Below are positions 47,391-55,714 of a stretch of 64,000 nucleotides of DNA, piece by piece. The stretch covers positions 496,001-560,000 of the forward strand of contig NZ_FNEE01000002.1 of the NCBI RefSeq assembly GCF_900099905.1. The letters run 5' to 3'. Position numbers and translations under genes: made by a program. Every line of letters starts with the position of its first letter. Within the stretch, counting starts at the first letter, position 1. The DNA comes from Mesorhizobium muleiense (lineage in GTDB: Bacteria > Pseudomonadota > Alphaproteobacteria > Rhizobiales > Rhizobiaceae). Under the pieces are notes generated by a model. It saw nothing but the letters and a program-made list of their open reading frames with translations. It searched no databases and had not been told where the DNA came from.

Positions 47391-47978
47391 ATGATCGGGA
47401 AAACTGCTTCCTCGGCCATCGCCAGCCTCGCCGTCCTCGGCATGGTGTCCGAAACGGCTGCCGGCGGGCGCGCCGTCGAATGCTACGAGCAGGTCAACAG
47501 GCCGGCCGTCTACGAGACGGTCTACGAAAACGTGCTCGTCAGCCCGGCCGGTCAGCAGGTGGAATCCGTTCCGGCGATCTACGGGACGCGCGAGCGGGTG
47601 GTGCAGATCGCGCCGGCGCGTGTCAGCTACGAGATCGTGCCTGCCATCACCCGCACCATCTACCGCACGGTGAAGGTCGATGGCGGCTACTCCTGGGAAT
47701 GGCGCGTCATCAACGGCCGCAAGGTGCTGTGCAAGGTCAGGCACAAGGCGCGCTATCAACGGGTGGCCGAGACCGTGGTGGTGCAGCCTGAGCGCCAGCG
47801 GCGCGTCCTCAGTCCCGCCGAGTACGAGAGCGTCGCCGAGGAGGTTCTGGTGCAGCCGGAGCAGCGGCGGATCGTCAATTTTCCCGCCACCTACCAGACA
47901 GTGGCGCGCCGGGTTCTGGTCCGTGAGGGCTCGTCACGCTGGCGGCAGGTGCGAATTCCGCGGCACTGCCGGTTCTAG
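47391..47978 (+). CDS. Secreted beta-repeat protein of unknown function
   Basis: 195 residues with a Sec signal (ASSAIASLAVLGMVSETAAG). The mature part is a set of related strands of the form Y-E-x-V-x-E-x-V-L-V-x-P followed by V-x-x-x-P-A-x-Y: VYETVYENVLVSPAG, VSYEIVPAITRTIY, YESVAEEVLVQPEQ, YQTVARRVLVREGS. A WEWRVINGRKVLCKVRH insert interrupts them and carries one of only three Cys residues of the mature chain. Such V-x-P-A-x-Y repeats occur in envelope proteins of proteobacteria, but no named family is recognised. A GGGGGGAG site precedes the ATG. Confidence 0.7.
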   Translation: MIGKTASSAIASLAVLGMVSETAAGGRAVECYEQVNRPAVYETVYENVLVSPAGQQVESVPAIYGTRERVVQIAPARVSYEIVPAITRTIYRTVKVDGGYSWEWRVINGRKVLCKVRHKARYQRVAETVVVQPERQRRVLSPAEYESVAEEVLVQPEQRRIVNFPATYQTVARRVLVREGSSRWRQVRIPRHCRF

Positions 47979-49075
47979 GCTTCCGCCCGCAGCCACGCTT
48001 TCAAGCCGCCGACATCGCCATTGCCGACGGTCGCTGCGACACGCCTGCCGACCGCCGCGCCGAACTTGTAGCCGTGGCCGGAGCAGGCCGAGACGACAAG
48101 GCATTTGCCCTTCTCATGCGCCAGGAACTTTTCGTCGGCGGTGAAAGTGTAGGCACAGGTGACGACCTCGGTGACCTTGTATTCTTCGACACGGGCGATC
48201 GGCGGCGAAAACAGGTCGCGGATCGCCTCGCCCTCGCCCGCCACCGGCTGGCGGTTCCAGTCGGCATCGCTGGTCGGCACCCTGTGCAGCCCTGAGCCGA
48301 ATTTCATGCCGGCGCCGCCGGACGGCGGGATCACGTAGCCGTCGACGGCGCCGCCGACATCGAGGATGACCGGGGCCGAATGCCACGCCGCTTTCAGATC
48401 CGCCGGCGGGTCGACATAGGCGAGCGCGGTGCGCCAGGTCTTCAGGTCGCCGCCCAGCTCCGGAAACAGTTTCAGCACCCAGGCGCCAGCGGTGACGACG
48501 ATGCGGTCGGCCTGCATCGTCTCGCCGCTTTCAAGCACGAGGCGGCCAGCCTCGGCGTCGACCTCCGTCACCTTGCTGTTTTCGTAGACGTTGGCGCCGA
48601 TTCTCCGCAGCCATTCGGCGAGGCGGGAGGCAATCTTGCGACAATGCAGCGCACCACCTTCCGGCGAAAAATACGCGTAGCGGAACGAGCCGGGCTGCAG
48701 GAAGCGCCAGCGCTTGGCCGCGGCGTCCGGCTCGAACAGTTCGATCGGGTAGTTCCCGGCTTCCATGCCCTCGCGATATTCCTCGGCTTCGTCTCCCGGC
48801 TCGCGCGAAATGCAGATGAAGCCGCGCGGGTCGAGATGGTTCTCGCCGAGATCGGCCCACATCTCGTCCCAGGCCGCATAGGCTTCGGTGATCAGCCGGC
48901 CATAACCCGAGGCTGCGCCATAGGCGCGGCGGATGATGCGGTGATGGTCGCCCGAGGCGGCAAGCGGATTGGGAATCGGTCCCTGCTCGACGATCGAGAC
49001 CCGGTGCCCGGCCTTGACCAGCGACCAGGCCGTCGACAGCCCCGCAATGCCTGCGCCAACCACGATCACATTCAT
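47975..49075 (-). CDS. FAD-dependent amino-acid/sarcosine oxidase-type oxidoreductase
   Basis: 366 residues from ATG 49075. FAD site NVIVVGAGIAGLSTAWSLVKAG at the N-terminus with the acidic end of strand 2 (SIVEQG), and a C-terminal SACSGHGYKFGAAVGRRVA, the flavin-contact strand of DadA/SolA-type enzymes. Oxidises a secondary or primary amine, releasing H2O2 or passing electrons on. It converges with and overlaps the secreted-protein gene by four bases at its 3' end. Substrate unknown. Confidence 0.85.
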   Translation of the reverse strand: MNVIVVGAGIAGLSTAWSLVKAGHRVSIVEQGPIPNPLAASGDHHRIIRRAYGAASGYGRLITEAYAAWDEMWADLGENHLDPRGFICISREPGDEAEEYREGMEAGNYPIELFEPDAAAKRWRFLQPGSFRYAYFSPEGGALHCRKIASRLAEWLRRIGANVYENSKVTEVDAEAGRLVLESGETMQADRIVVTAGAWVLKLFPELGGDLKTWRTALAYVDPPADLKAAWHSAPVILDVGGAVDGYVIPPSGGAGMKFGSGLHRVPTSDADWNRQPVAGEGEAIRDLFSPPIARVEEYKVTEVVTCAYTFTADEKFLAHEKGKCLVVSACSGHGYKFGAAVGRRVAATVGNGDVGGLKAWLRAEA

Positions 49076-49179
49076 CAACTCAGTCTTTCCGCAGCCGCGC
49101 CGGCCGGCCAACACGAAGGATCACCGGGCGCCAACATACGGTCTGGCGTCAAGCTGGCAAGCCGCGCTAATGATCCACA

Positions 49180-50436
49180 ATGACCGATTTGGTGCCACCG
49201 ACTTACCTGGCCTTCAATCCGGCCACCCGCCATGTGCGGCTCGATCCGCACGAGGCGGCTTTCTTCCAGAACCCCTACGCGGCTTATGCCTTCATGCATG
49301 GCGCATCGAATGTCTTCTTCTGGGAAGAGTTCGGCTTCTGGTGCTTTGGCGGCTTCGACGACGTCAGTCGGCTGCTGCGCGACCGCCGCTTCGGCCGCCA
49401 CAACCCGGCCGGCATCCCTGACAGAAGCGCCGTCGGCGAGGATCGCAGCCATCTCGGCAGCTTCGACGGCATCGAGGCCAATTCGATGCTGGAGCTGGAA
49501 CCGCCCGTTCACACCAGGCTCAGAACGCTGGTCACCCGCGCCTTCGTCTCGCGCCAGGTCGAGCGGCTGAAGCCGCGCGTCGAGGCACTGGCCAACGAGC
49601 TGATCGACCGTTTCGAACCGGGCCAGGTCGACCTGCTGCCAGCCTTCGCATCGCCTTTGCCGATCACCATCATTGCCGAGATGCTCGGCGTGCCGGTCGA
49701 GATGGGACCGCAACTCCTCGACTGGTCGCATCGGATGGTCGCCATGTACATGCACGGCCGCACCCGCCAAACGGAAGAGACGGCCAATCGCGCAGCACAT
49801 GATTTTTCGGATTTCCTGCGCGGCCATGTTGCCGAGCGGCGCAAAAAACCCGGCGACGATCTGTTGTCGCTGCTGATCTCGGCGCAAGACGATGGCCAAA
49901 GACTCTCTGAGGACGAGCTGGTGTCCTCGGCCATCCTGCTGCTCAATGCCGGCCACGAGGCGACCGTCCACCAGACCGGCAATGCGGTGCGCGCGATTCT
50001 CGCGCAAGGCGGCGACCCGCGCCGCTTCTTCACCTCGCCGCAAACGACCACCGCCACGGTCGAGGAATGCCTGCGCTTCGACGCGCCGCTGCACATGTTC
50101 ACGCGTTATGCCTATGAAGAGATCGAGGTCGGTCCCGGTGTCATCGTGCGGCCGGGCGAGACGATCGGCCTGCTGCTCGGCATGGCCAATCACGACCCGG
50201 CGGCCTTTGCCGAACCCTTTGCCTTCAGGCCGGATCGCGCCGACCAGAAGAACGTCTCGTTCGGCGCCGGCATTCATTTCTGCATCGGCGCGCCGCTCGC
50301 CCGGCTCGAATTGCAGGTATCGCTGAAAACCTTGTTCGACCGGCTGCCGCGGCTGCATCTGGCCGAACAGCAGCGTTTTCGCGACACCTATCATTTCCAC
50401 GGGCTGGAAAGACTCGTCGTGCACACCGGGCAATGA
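49180..50436 (+). CDS. Cytochrome P450
   Basis: 418 residues. Haem-binding FGAGIHFCIGAPLARLE with the thiolate Cys, I-helix NAGHEATVHQTGN (the usual A-G-x-D/E-T oxygen-activation site reads AGHEAT), K-helix ExxR in VEECLRFDAP with the Arg. Soluble class I bacterial type that needs a ferredoxin and reductase, neither encoded nearby. Divergent from the FAD oxidase gene and ends one base before the cupin gene on the other strand. Substrate unknown. Confidence 0.92.
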   Translation: MTDLVPPTYLAFNPATRHVRLDPHEAAFFQNPYAAYAFMHGASNVFFWEEFGFWCFGGFDDVSRLLRDRRFGRHNPAGIPDRSAVGEDRSHLGSFDGIEANSMLELEPPVHTRLRTLVTRAFVSRQVERLKPRVEALANELIDRFEPGQVDLLPAFASPLPITIIAEMLGVPVEMGPQLLDWSHRMVAMYMHGRTRQTEETANRAAHDFSDFLRGHVAERRKKPGDDLLSLLISAQDDGQRLSEDELVSSAILLLNAGHEATVHQTGNAVRAILAQGGDPRRFFTSPQTTTATVEECLRFDAPLHMFTRYAYEEIEVGPGVIVRPGETIGLLLGMANHDPAAFAEPFAFRPDRADQKNVSFGAGIHFCIGAPLARLELQVSLKTLFDRLPRLHLAEQQRFRDTYHFHGLERLVVHTGQ

Positions 50437-50787
50437 TCAAAGCTTGATCACATACTCCTTGCGTGTCGTTTCAAGCACTTCCCAGCTTCCCTTAAAGCCT
50501 GGCCTGAGCACGAAACTGTCGCCGGCCCTGACGGTGCGCGCCTCGCCGCCCTCCTCTGAAATCACCGAAACGCCCGACAGGATGTGGCAAAACTCCCACT
50601 CGTCGTATTCGATGCGCCATTTGCCCGGCGTCGCCTCCCAGATGCCGGCATAGAGGCCACCGTCGCGTTCCTCGACATTCCAGGTGCGGAACTTTGGATC
50701 GCCTGAAATCAGGCGATCCGGCGCCGGCGCGCCAGGTTCCGGCTCGACGCTTTCAATATCGACGGAGAGAAACTTCGGCGCGGTCAT
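50437..50787 (-). CDS. Small cupin-domain protein
   Basis: 116 residues. One cupin barrel: GIWEATPGKWRIEYDEWEFCHI with E-F-C-H in motif 1, and GDSFVLRPGFKGSWEVLE in motif 2. The form is that of the DUF861/EutQ-like cupins, whose targets are mostly unknown. It starts 21 bases after metY on the same strand, so the two may share a transcript. Ends flush with the P450 gene. Confidence 0.8.
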   Translation of the reverse strand: MTAPKFLSVDIESVEPEPGAPAPDRLISGDPKFRTWNVEERDGGLYAGIWEATPGKWRIEYDEWEFCHILSGVSVISEEGGEARTVRAGDSFVLRPGFKGSWEVLETTRKEYVIKL

Positions 50788-50808
50788 GGAAACTCCTTCC
50801 AGCGGGGA

Positions 50809-52089
50809 TCAGACGTTGGCGAGAGCCTGTTCCAGATCGGCGACGATGTCGTTGACATCCTCGATGCCGACCGACAGCCTGACCGTATCCGGCCCAGCGC
50901 CGGCCGCGACCTTCTGCTCGTCGGACAGTTGCCGATGCGTGGTCGATGCCGGATGGATAACCAGCGACTTGGTGTCGCCGACATTGGCGAGGTGCGAGAA
51001 CAGTTCGAGCGCCTCGACGAATTTGATGCCCGCCGCATAGCCGCCCTTCAGGCCGAAGGTGAACACGGCACCGGCGCCAAGCGGCGAGTACTTCTTCTGC
51101 AGCGCATTGTTGTTGTCGCTGGGCAGGCCGGGATAGGACACCCAGGCGATTTTTGGGTGGTTGGACAGCCACGCGGCGACGGTGACCGCATTGTCGCAAT
51201 GGCGCTGCATCCTGAGCGGCAGGGTTTCCAGGCCGGTCAGGATCAAGAACGCATTGAAGGGCGAGATCGCCGGGCCCATGTCGCGCAGGCCGAGCACGCG
51301 CGCGGCAATGGCGAAAGCGAAATTGCCAAATGTTTCGTGCAGGACGAGGCCGCCATATTCGGGGCGCGGCTCAGACAGCATCGGATATTTGCCGGATTTC
51401 GACCAGTCGAAGGTACCGCCGTCGACAATGGCGCCGCCGATCGAATTGCCGTGGCCGCCGATGAACTTGGTCAGCGAATGCACGACGATGTCGGCGCCAT
51501 GCTCGATCGGCCGCACCAGATAGGGCGAGGCCAGCGTGTTGTCGACGATCAGCGGCAGGCCATGCTTGCGGGCGATGTCGCCGATCTTTTCGATGTCGAC
51601 GAAGACACCGCCCGGATTGGCCAGGCTCTCGATGAAGATCGCCTTGGTCCTTTCGTCGATCTGGCTTTCGAAGGTCGAGATGTCGTTGGTGTCGGCCCAG
51701 CGCACCTGCCAGCCGAAATTCTTGAAGGCGTGGCCGAACTGGTTGATCGAGCCGCCGTAAAGCCTTGTCGCGGCGACGAAATTGTCGCCGGGCTGCATCA
51801 GGTTGTGGAACACGAGCACCTGCGCGGCATGGCCCGACGCGACGGCCAAACCCGCGGTGCCGCCTTCGAGTGCCGCGATACGCTCTTCCAGCACCGCCTG
51901 CGTCGGGTTCATGATCCGGGTGTAGATGTTGCCGAAGGCTTTTAGCCCGAACAGCGAAGCGGCGTGGTCGGCATCATCGAAGACAAAGGAGGTCGTCTGA
52001 TAAATCGGCGTGGCACGCGCGCCGGTCGCCGGATCGGGCTTGGCGCCGGCATGGACGGCGAGCGTGTTGAAACCGGGCGTGCGGGTCAT
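50809..52089 (-). CDS. metY: O-acetylhomoserine sulfhydrylase (MetY-type, PLP)
   Basis: 426 residues of the Cys/Met-metabolism PLP family. TTSFVFDDADHAASLFGL at the N-terminus, YTRIMNPTQAVLEERIAALEGG, and the Schiff-base Lys in VVHSLTKFIGGHGN. Length above 420 and GLKAFGNIYTR point to O-acetylhomoserine aminocarboxypropyltransferase, which makes homocysteine from O-acetylhomoserine and sulfide. No riboswitch can be made out in its leader, which instead holds heptamer repeats. Confidence 0.92.
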   Translation of the reverse strand: MTRTPGFNTLAVHAGAKPDPATGARATPIYQTTSFVFDDADHAASLFGLKAFGNIYTRIMNPTQAVLEERIAALEGGTAGLAVASGHAAQVLVFHNLMQPGDNFVAATRLYGGSINQFGHAFKNFGWQVRWADTNDISTFESQIDERTKAIFIESLANPGGVFVDIEKIGDIARKHGLPLIVDNTLASPYLVRPIEHGADIVVHSLTKFIGGHGNSIGGAIVDGGTFDWSKSGKYPMLSEPRPEYGGLVLHETFGNFAFAIAARVLGLRDMGPAISPFNAFLILTGLETLPLRMQRHCDNAVTVAAWLSNHPKIAWVSYPGLPSDNNNALQKKYSPLGAGAVFTFGLKGGYAAGIKFVEALELFSHLANVGDTKSLVIHPASTTHRQLSDEQKVAAGAGPDTVRLSVGIEDVNDIVADLEQALANV

Positions 52090-52102
52090 GGATTACCTCC
52101 CC

Positions 52103-52169
52103 TGAATGCTGAATGCTGAGTGGTGAATGGTGAATGGTGAATGGTGAATGGTGAATGGTGAATGGTGAA
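52103..52169. repeat. Heptamer microsatellite (TGGTGAA)n
   Basis: Seven perfect TGGTGAA units (52121-52169) after three diverged ones (TGCTGAA/TGCTGAG). Lies in the leader of metY on the minus strand. Confidence 0.95.
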
Positions 52170-52243
52170 GGCAAGGTCGGCCAGCCCCATCCTGATTGCA
52201 AGCGGCTCATATGCCGCTGTGGCCGCCTTCCCGAAAAATCTTT

Positions 52244-52290
52244 CTATTCACTATTCACTATTCACTATTCACCGTTCACACCATTCACCA
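52244..52290. repeat. Heptamer microsatellite, inverted relative to the first
   Basis: Four CTATTCA units (52244-52271) then CCGTTCA and CACCATTCA. On the other strand this is TGAATAG/TGAATGG, the same family as 52103-52169 in opposite orientation. It abuts the stop of the CoA-binding protein gene. Confidence 0.9.
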
Positions 52291-52291
52291 C

Positions 52292-52813
52292 CTACTTCCG
52301 GCGGACGCCAAAACTCTGGAATCCCGGCCGCATCAGCGGCTTCCTCGACGACAGCACGCCTGAGTTGACGCCGGTCCAGCCGATTTCGCCCGACAGCTTG
52401 CCATATTCGATCTTGGGGCAGCGGTTCATCACCACCTTGATGCCGGCGGCCTCGGCGCGTGCGGCTGCCTCGTCATGGCGCACGCCAAGCTGCATCCAGA
52501 TGACGTTCGGCAACGGATCGAGCCGCAAGACCTCGTCGACAACGCCCGGCACCGCCGCCGAGCCGCGAAACACGTCCACCATGTCGATCGGCTCGGGAAC
52601 ATCGGCGAGCCTGGCATAGGTCATCCGGCCAAGGATTTCCTTGCCGGCCTGGCCGGGATTGATCGGGAACACCGAAAAGCCCTTGCCCAGCAGGTATTTC
52701 AGCACGAAATAGCTCGGCCGCACATCGTTGGCGGACGCGCCGACCATGGCGATGGTCTTCACCGAATTGAGGATCCCGGCGATATAGGCATTGTCGTAGG
52801 CGTCATGGTTCAT
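52292..52813 (-). CDS. CoA-binding (YccU-type Rossmann) protein
   Basis: 173 residues. KTIAMVGASANDVRPSYFVLKYL is the nucleotide/CoA-binding loop, GFSVFPINPGQAGKEI follows, and VIWMQLGVRHDEAAA plus VVMNRCPKIEYG are the family's conserved strands, the last with an invariant-looking Cys. Small stand-alone CoA-binding proteins of this type have no firm role. Its 3' end touches the heptamer repeat. Confidence 0.88.
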   Translation of the reverse strand: MNHDAYDNAYIAGILNSVKTIAMVGASANDVRPSYFVLKYLLGKGFSVFPINPGQAGKEILGRMTYARLADVPEPIDMVDVFRGSAAVPGVVDEVLRLDPLPNVIWMQLGVRHDEAAARAEAAGIKVVMNRCPKIEYGKLSGEIGWTGVNSGVLSSRKPLMRPGFQSFGVRRK

Positions 52814-52920
52814 GCCTCTTCCTCATACAGAGCCTCGGCGAGAAAACCATCCGGATCGTTGCAGAAAACTGCGCATCATGCGGAAATGATCGGTATCGTC
52901 GAAAGCGGTGGGAAACGCGC

Positions 52921-53343
52921 TCAACCCGGCAGCGAGATGCTGCCGTCTTCCGCGATCGGAAAAGCCGGATTGTGCGCCACTTCCCAGACATGCCCTTCGG
53001 TGTCGGCGAAATAGCCATACCAGCCGCCCCAGAAGGCGCGGCCGGCCGGCTTGACGATGCGGCCGCCGGCGTTCTCGGCCATCGTCAGCACGTCATCGAC
53101 CTCCGCGTCGGAGCGGGTGTTGTAGGCGAGGTAGATCGCCGACGGCGCCGTGCCGAAGGTGATGCCCGAATCCTCTTCGGCGCTTGCGCGCGGGAACAGG
53201 CCGAGAATGACGCCGCCCATCTGGAAGAAGGCGACGCCGTCGGTGATGCCGGCATGGCGGGTCAGGCCCATCGCCTCGTAGAAGCGTGTGGCGCGCTCGA
53301 AATCGTCGACGGCGATGGTGATGATGGAGATGCGGGCTTCCAT
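52921..53343 (-). CDS. VOC-superfamily protein
   Basis: 140 residues: ARISIITIAVDDFERATRFYEAMG, FFQMGGVILGLF, and WYGYFADTEGHVWEVAHNP, the standard VOC strands. The first metal His is replaced by Thr/Ile in ITIAVDD, so metal binding may be lost. The start at 53343 lies two bases after the enoyl-CoA hydratase stop, so the two are translated from one message. Confidence 0.8.
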   Translation of the reverse strand: MEARISIITIAVDDFERATRFYEAMGLTRHAGITDGVAFFQMGGVILGLFPRASAEEDSGITFGTAPSAIYLAYNTRSDAEVDDVLTMAENAGGRIVKPAGRAFWGGWYGYFADTEGHVWEVAHNPAFPIAEDGSISLPG

Positions 53344-53345
53344 AT

Positions 53346-54167
53346 CTAGTCGTCCGTCCATTCGGGCTTGCGCTTGCCGATGAAGGCGCCGATGCCTTCT
53401 TCTGCGTCGCGCGCCAGCATGTTGTCGACCATGACGCGGCCGGTATAGGCATAGGCGTCGGCCAGCCCCATTTCGGCCTGCGCGTAAAAGGCTTCCTTGC
53501 CGGTCTTGACCACCAAGGCCGATTTTGCAGCAATGGTTTGCGCGTATTTGGTGACAATCTGATTGAGATATTCGCGCGGCACGACGCGGTTGATGAGGCC
53601 GAATTCCTTTGCCGTCGCCGCATCGATGGTCTCACCGGTCAAAAGCATCTCCATCGCGTGCTTGCGCGAAACGTTGCGCGACAGCGCCACCATCGGCGTC
53701 GAGCAGAACAGCCCGATATTGACGCCCGGCGTGCAGAAGGTCGCCTCGTGTGAGGCGATGGCGAGATCGCAGCTCGCCACCAGTTGCGCCCCGGCCGCCG
53801 TTGCCAGACCGTCGACCTCGGCGATGACCGGCCTCGGATGGCGCACGATCGCCTGCATCAGTGCCGCGCAGGCGGAAAACGTCTCCTCGAAGAATGCCTT
53901 GCCGCGATCGGCATCGGTGCGGCGCGCGGTCATTTCCTTGAGATCGTGTCCGGCGCAGAACATTTTTCCGGCGGCCGCCAGGATGATGACGCGGACGGAT
54001 CTGTCTGATTTCGCGCGGTCGAGTTCCGCCGTCAGCGCCGCCATCACCGCCAGCGACAGCGCATTGGCCGGCGGATTGGCGAGCGTCAGGCGCAGGATGC
54101 CCTCGTCCAGACTCGCGATAACAGGACCTTCGGCAACAGCCGGCTTGATGGCGACGATTTCGGCCAT
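53346..54167 (-). CDS. Enoyl-CoA hydratase/isomerase family protein
   Basis: 273 residues of the crotonase fold. Oxyanion-hole segments GKMFCAGHDLKEM and the VDGLATAAGAQLVASCDLAIAS stretch. In true hydratases two Glu do the chemistry; the first is expected at the GLATAAGAQL loop where Ala/Gln stand, so the activity may differ. Pairs with the VOC gene. Similar proteins sit beside CoA-binding and thioesterase genes in rhizobial chromosomes. Confidence 0.85.
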   Translation of the reverse strand: MAEIVAIKPAVAEGPVIASLDEGILRLTLANPPANALSLAVMAALTAELDRAKSDRSVRVIILAAAGKMFCAGHDLKEMTARRTDADRGKAFFEETFSACAALMQAIVRHPRPVIAEVDGLATAAGAQLVASCDLAIASHEATFCTPGVNIGLFCSTPMVALSRNVSRKHAMEMLLTGETIDAATAKEFGLINRVVPREYLNQIVTKYAQTIAAKSALVVKTGKEAFYAQAEMGLADAYAYTGRVMVDNMLARDAEEGIGAFIGKRKPEWTDD

Positions 54168-54318
54168 TTTTCAAAACCTCTTCCCATGTCTCCACCCTCA
54201 TCATTGGCCAGCGGCATCGGATTCGCGGGCCATGGAACAAAAGAACTAGCACGGTGCCGATTGAAGAACAGGCTTAAGGCGTGTTTTCTCAGGCCACGGC
54301 ACATACAGGAAACCGCCT

Positions 54319-54774
54319 ATGCCTGCGCAAAAAAATCTTAAGCCGGTGCTGACCGCGGCGCAGGTCAATGCACTGATGGAGACCGTCTACCCGCAGCTCA
54401 ACGACAAGTTCACCTTCTACGAGGCGATCGAGGTGTTTGCGGGCGGCTGCACGGTGCGCCTGAATGCCGACGAGCGGCATTTGCGCCCCGGCGGAACCGT
54501 TTCCGGCCCGTCGCTGTTCACGCTGGCTGACATTGGCGGCTATGTCTGCGTACTTTCGCATGCCGGGCCCGATGCGCTTTCGGTCACCACCAATCTCAAC
54601 ATCAATTTCGTCCGCAAGGCCGAGGCCGGACCGATCGACGGCCATTGCCGCATCCTGAAGCTGGGCAGGAGCCTGATGGTGTTCGAAATCGACATCGTCG
54701 CCGGACCGGATGGACACACGGTGGCGCACGCCACGGGAACCTATTCGATCCCGCCGAAGCGGTCGCCATCTTGA
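54319..54774 (+). CDS. PaaI-family hotdog-fold thioesterase
   Basis: 151 residues. GGTVSGPSLFTLADIGGYVCVL carries the active-site Asp of the hotdog helix, TTNLNINFVRKAEAG is the following strand, and GTYSIPP the end. Hydrolyses acyl- or aryl-CoA thioesters. Divergent from the enoyl-CoA hydratase. Confidence 0.85.
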   Translation: MPAQKNLKPVLTAAQVNALMETVYPQLNDKFTFYEAIEVFAGGCTVRLNADERHLRPGGTVSGPSLFTLADIGGYVCVLSHAGPDALSVTTNLNINFVRKAEAGPIDGHCRILKLGRSLMVFEIDIVAGPDGHTVAHATGTYSIPPKRSPS

Positions 54775-54821
54775 CAATTGCATTTCCGGTTGATGTGTAT
54801 ATATGTGCGCATAGGTGACCT

Positions 54822-55016
54822 TTGCTGGAACGTGACAGCCGCAAGATCGTGAAGCGTCTCAAGGAGGACGGTTTCGAACTGATTTCCGTACGCGGCTCGC
54901 ATCACAAATTCCGAAGGGGCGAGATTGTGTTGATCGTTCCGCATCCCGAGAAGGATCTGCCAACCGGTACCGCTCGCGCGATCGCCAAGCAGGCAGGCTG
55001 GATAAGGACGAGCTGA
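54822..55016 (+). CDS. hicA: HicA-family toxin (mRNA interferase)
   Basis: 64 residues, start TTG at 54822 (ERDSRKIVKRLKEDGFELIS). HicA features are complete: the double-stranded RNA-binding-like fold, catalytic His in RGSHHKFRRG, and VPHPEKDLPTGTARAIAKQAG. Cleaves mRNA when unbound. Followed after 19 bases by the HicB antitoxin gene. Confidence 0.9.
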   Translation: MLERDSRKIVKRLKEDGFELISVRGSHHKFRRGEIVLIVPHPEKDLPTGTARAIAKQAGWIRTS

Positions 55017-55035
55017 AGCGTCCTGGAGATTGCAA

Positions 55036-55434
55036 ATGAAGAACTATTTCGCATTGGTCGACAAAGATCCCGACAGCGCATTCGGCATCCGCTTTCCGGA
55101 CATTCCCGGCTGCTTTTCGGCTGCGGACGCGGCGGAAGACATCGTGCCCAATGCCGTTGAAGCCTTGCAGTTGTGGGCAGAGGATATGCCCGTTCCAGAG
55201 CCGTCCAACCACGAAGCGATTGTCGCGCTTCCGGACATACGCAACGCGCTCGCCAAAGGAGCCTATCTGGTCTCGGTGCCGCTCATCGATAATGACAGCG
55301 CCGTCGTCAGGGCAAACGTGACTTTCGAGCGCGGCGTTTTGCGGGCGATCGACATCGCAGCGCGCGAACGCGGCATAACGCGATCTGCGTTCCTCTCCAG
55401 CGCGGCCCGCAAGGAGATCGAGGCAAAGCACTAA
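55036..55434 (+). CDS. hicB: HicB-family antitoxin
   Basis: 132 residues. N-terminal partial RNase H fold YFALVDKDPDSAFGIRFPDIPG, which blocks the toxin, and a C-terminal ribbon-helix-helix-like part (AIDIAARERGITRSAFLSSAARKEI) for operator binding. A GGAGAT site precedes the ATG at 55036. With hicA forms a self-regulated toxin-antitoxin pair inserted upstream of rplM. Confidence 0.9.
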   Translation: MKNYFALVDKDPDSAFGIRFPDIPGCFSAADAAEDIVPNAVEALQLWAEDMPVPEPSNHEAIVALPDIRNALAKGAYLVSVPLIDNDSAVVRANVTFERGVLRAIDIAARERGITRSAFLSSAARKEIEAKH

Positions 55435-55544
55435 GGCCAGCTTCGGCACCGCAATTAACACTAGATCAATGTGGTAAAATAATACCTGTTATTCAATCCT
55501 TTGTTTTTGCTTCAGTTTTTGCGCTACTTGCCTTTTTATTCGCC

Positions 55545-55573
55545 TTGACGTGATACTCCCCCTCGCCTATAAG
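55545..55573 (+). promoter_or_regulatory. Sigma-70 promoter of rplM-rpsI
   Basis: TTGACG (55545-55550), 17-base spacer, TATAAG (55568-55573). Places the transcript start near 55580 and leaves a leader of about 135 bases. Confidence 0.8.
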
Positions 55574-55586
55574 CCCTCACGGAACA

Positions 55587-55609
55587 GCGGCCCGCAAAGG
55601 CCGCCGTTT
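55587..55609 (+). promoter_or_regulatory. Terminator-like hairpin in the rplM leader
   Basis: GCGGCC (55587-55592), loop, GGCCGC (55599-55604), then CGTTTTGTT. The stem followed by a T-rich run could attenuate ribosomal-protein transcription; a role is inferred from position. Confidence 0.5.
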
Positions 55610-55714
55610 TGTTATTGGCGGCGGGCGAGCGCCCGGCGTCAATTCAAGCAGCAAGAAACGCCTTCCCTTTTCGTTCGTGAATGGGGGAAGGTCCGAACCG
55701 AAAGCAACAAATCC

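Noticed and set aside
52103-52290. CRISPR or SAM riboswitch in the metY leader
   Set aside because: The repeats are 7-base microsatellites; no conserved SAM-II/SAM-I core could be traced.
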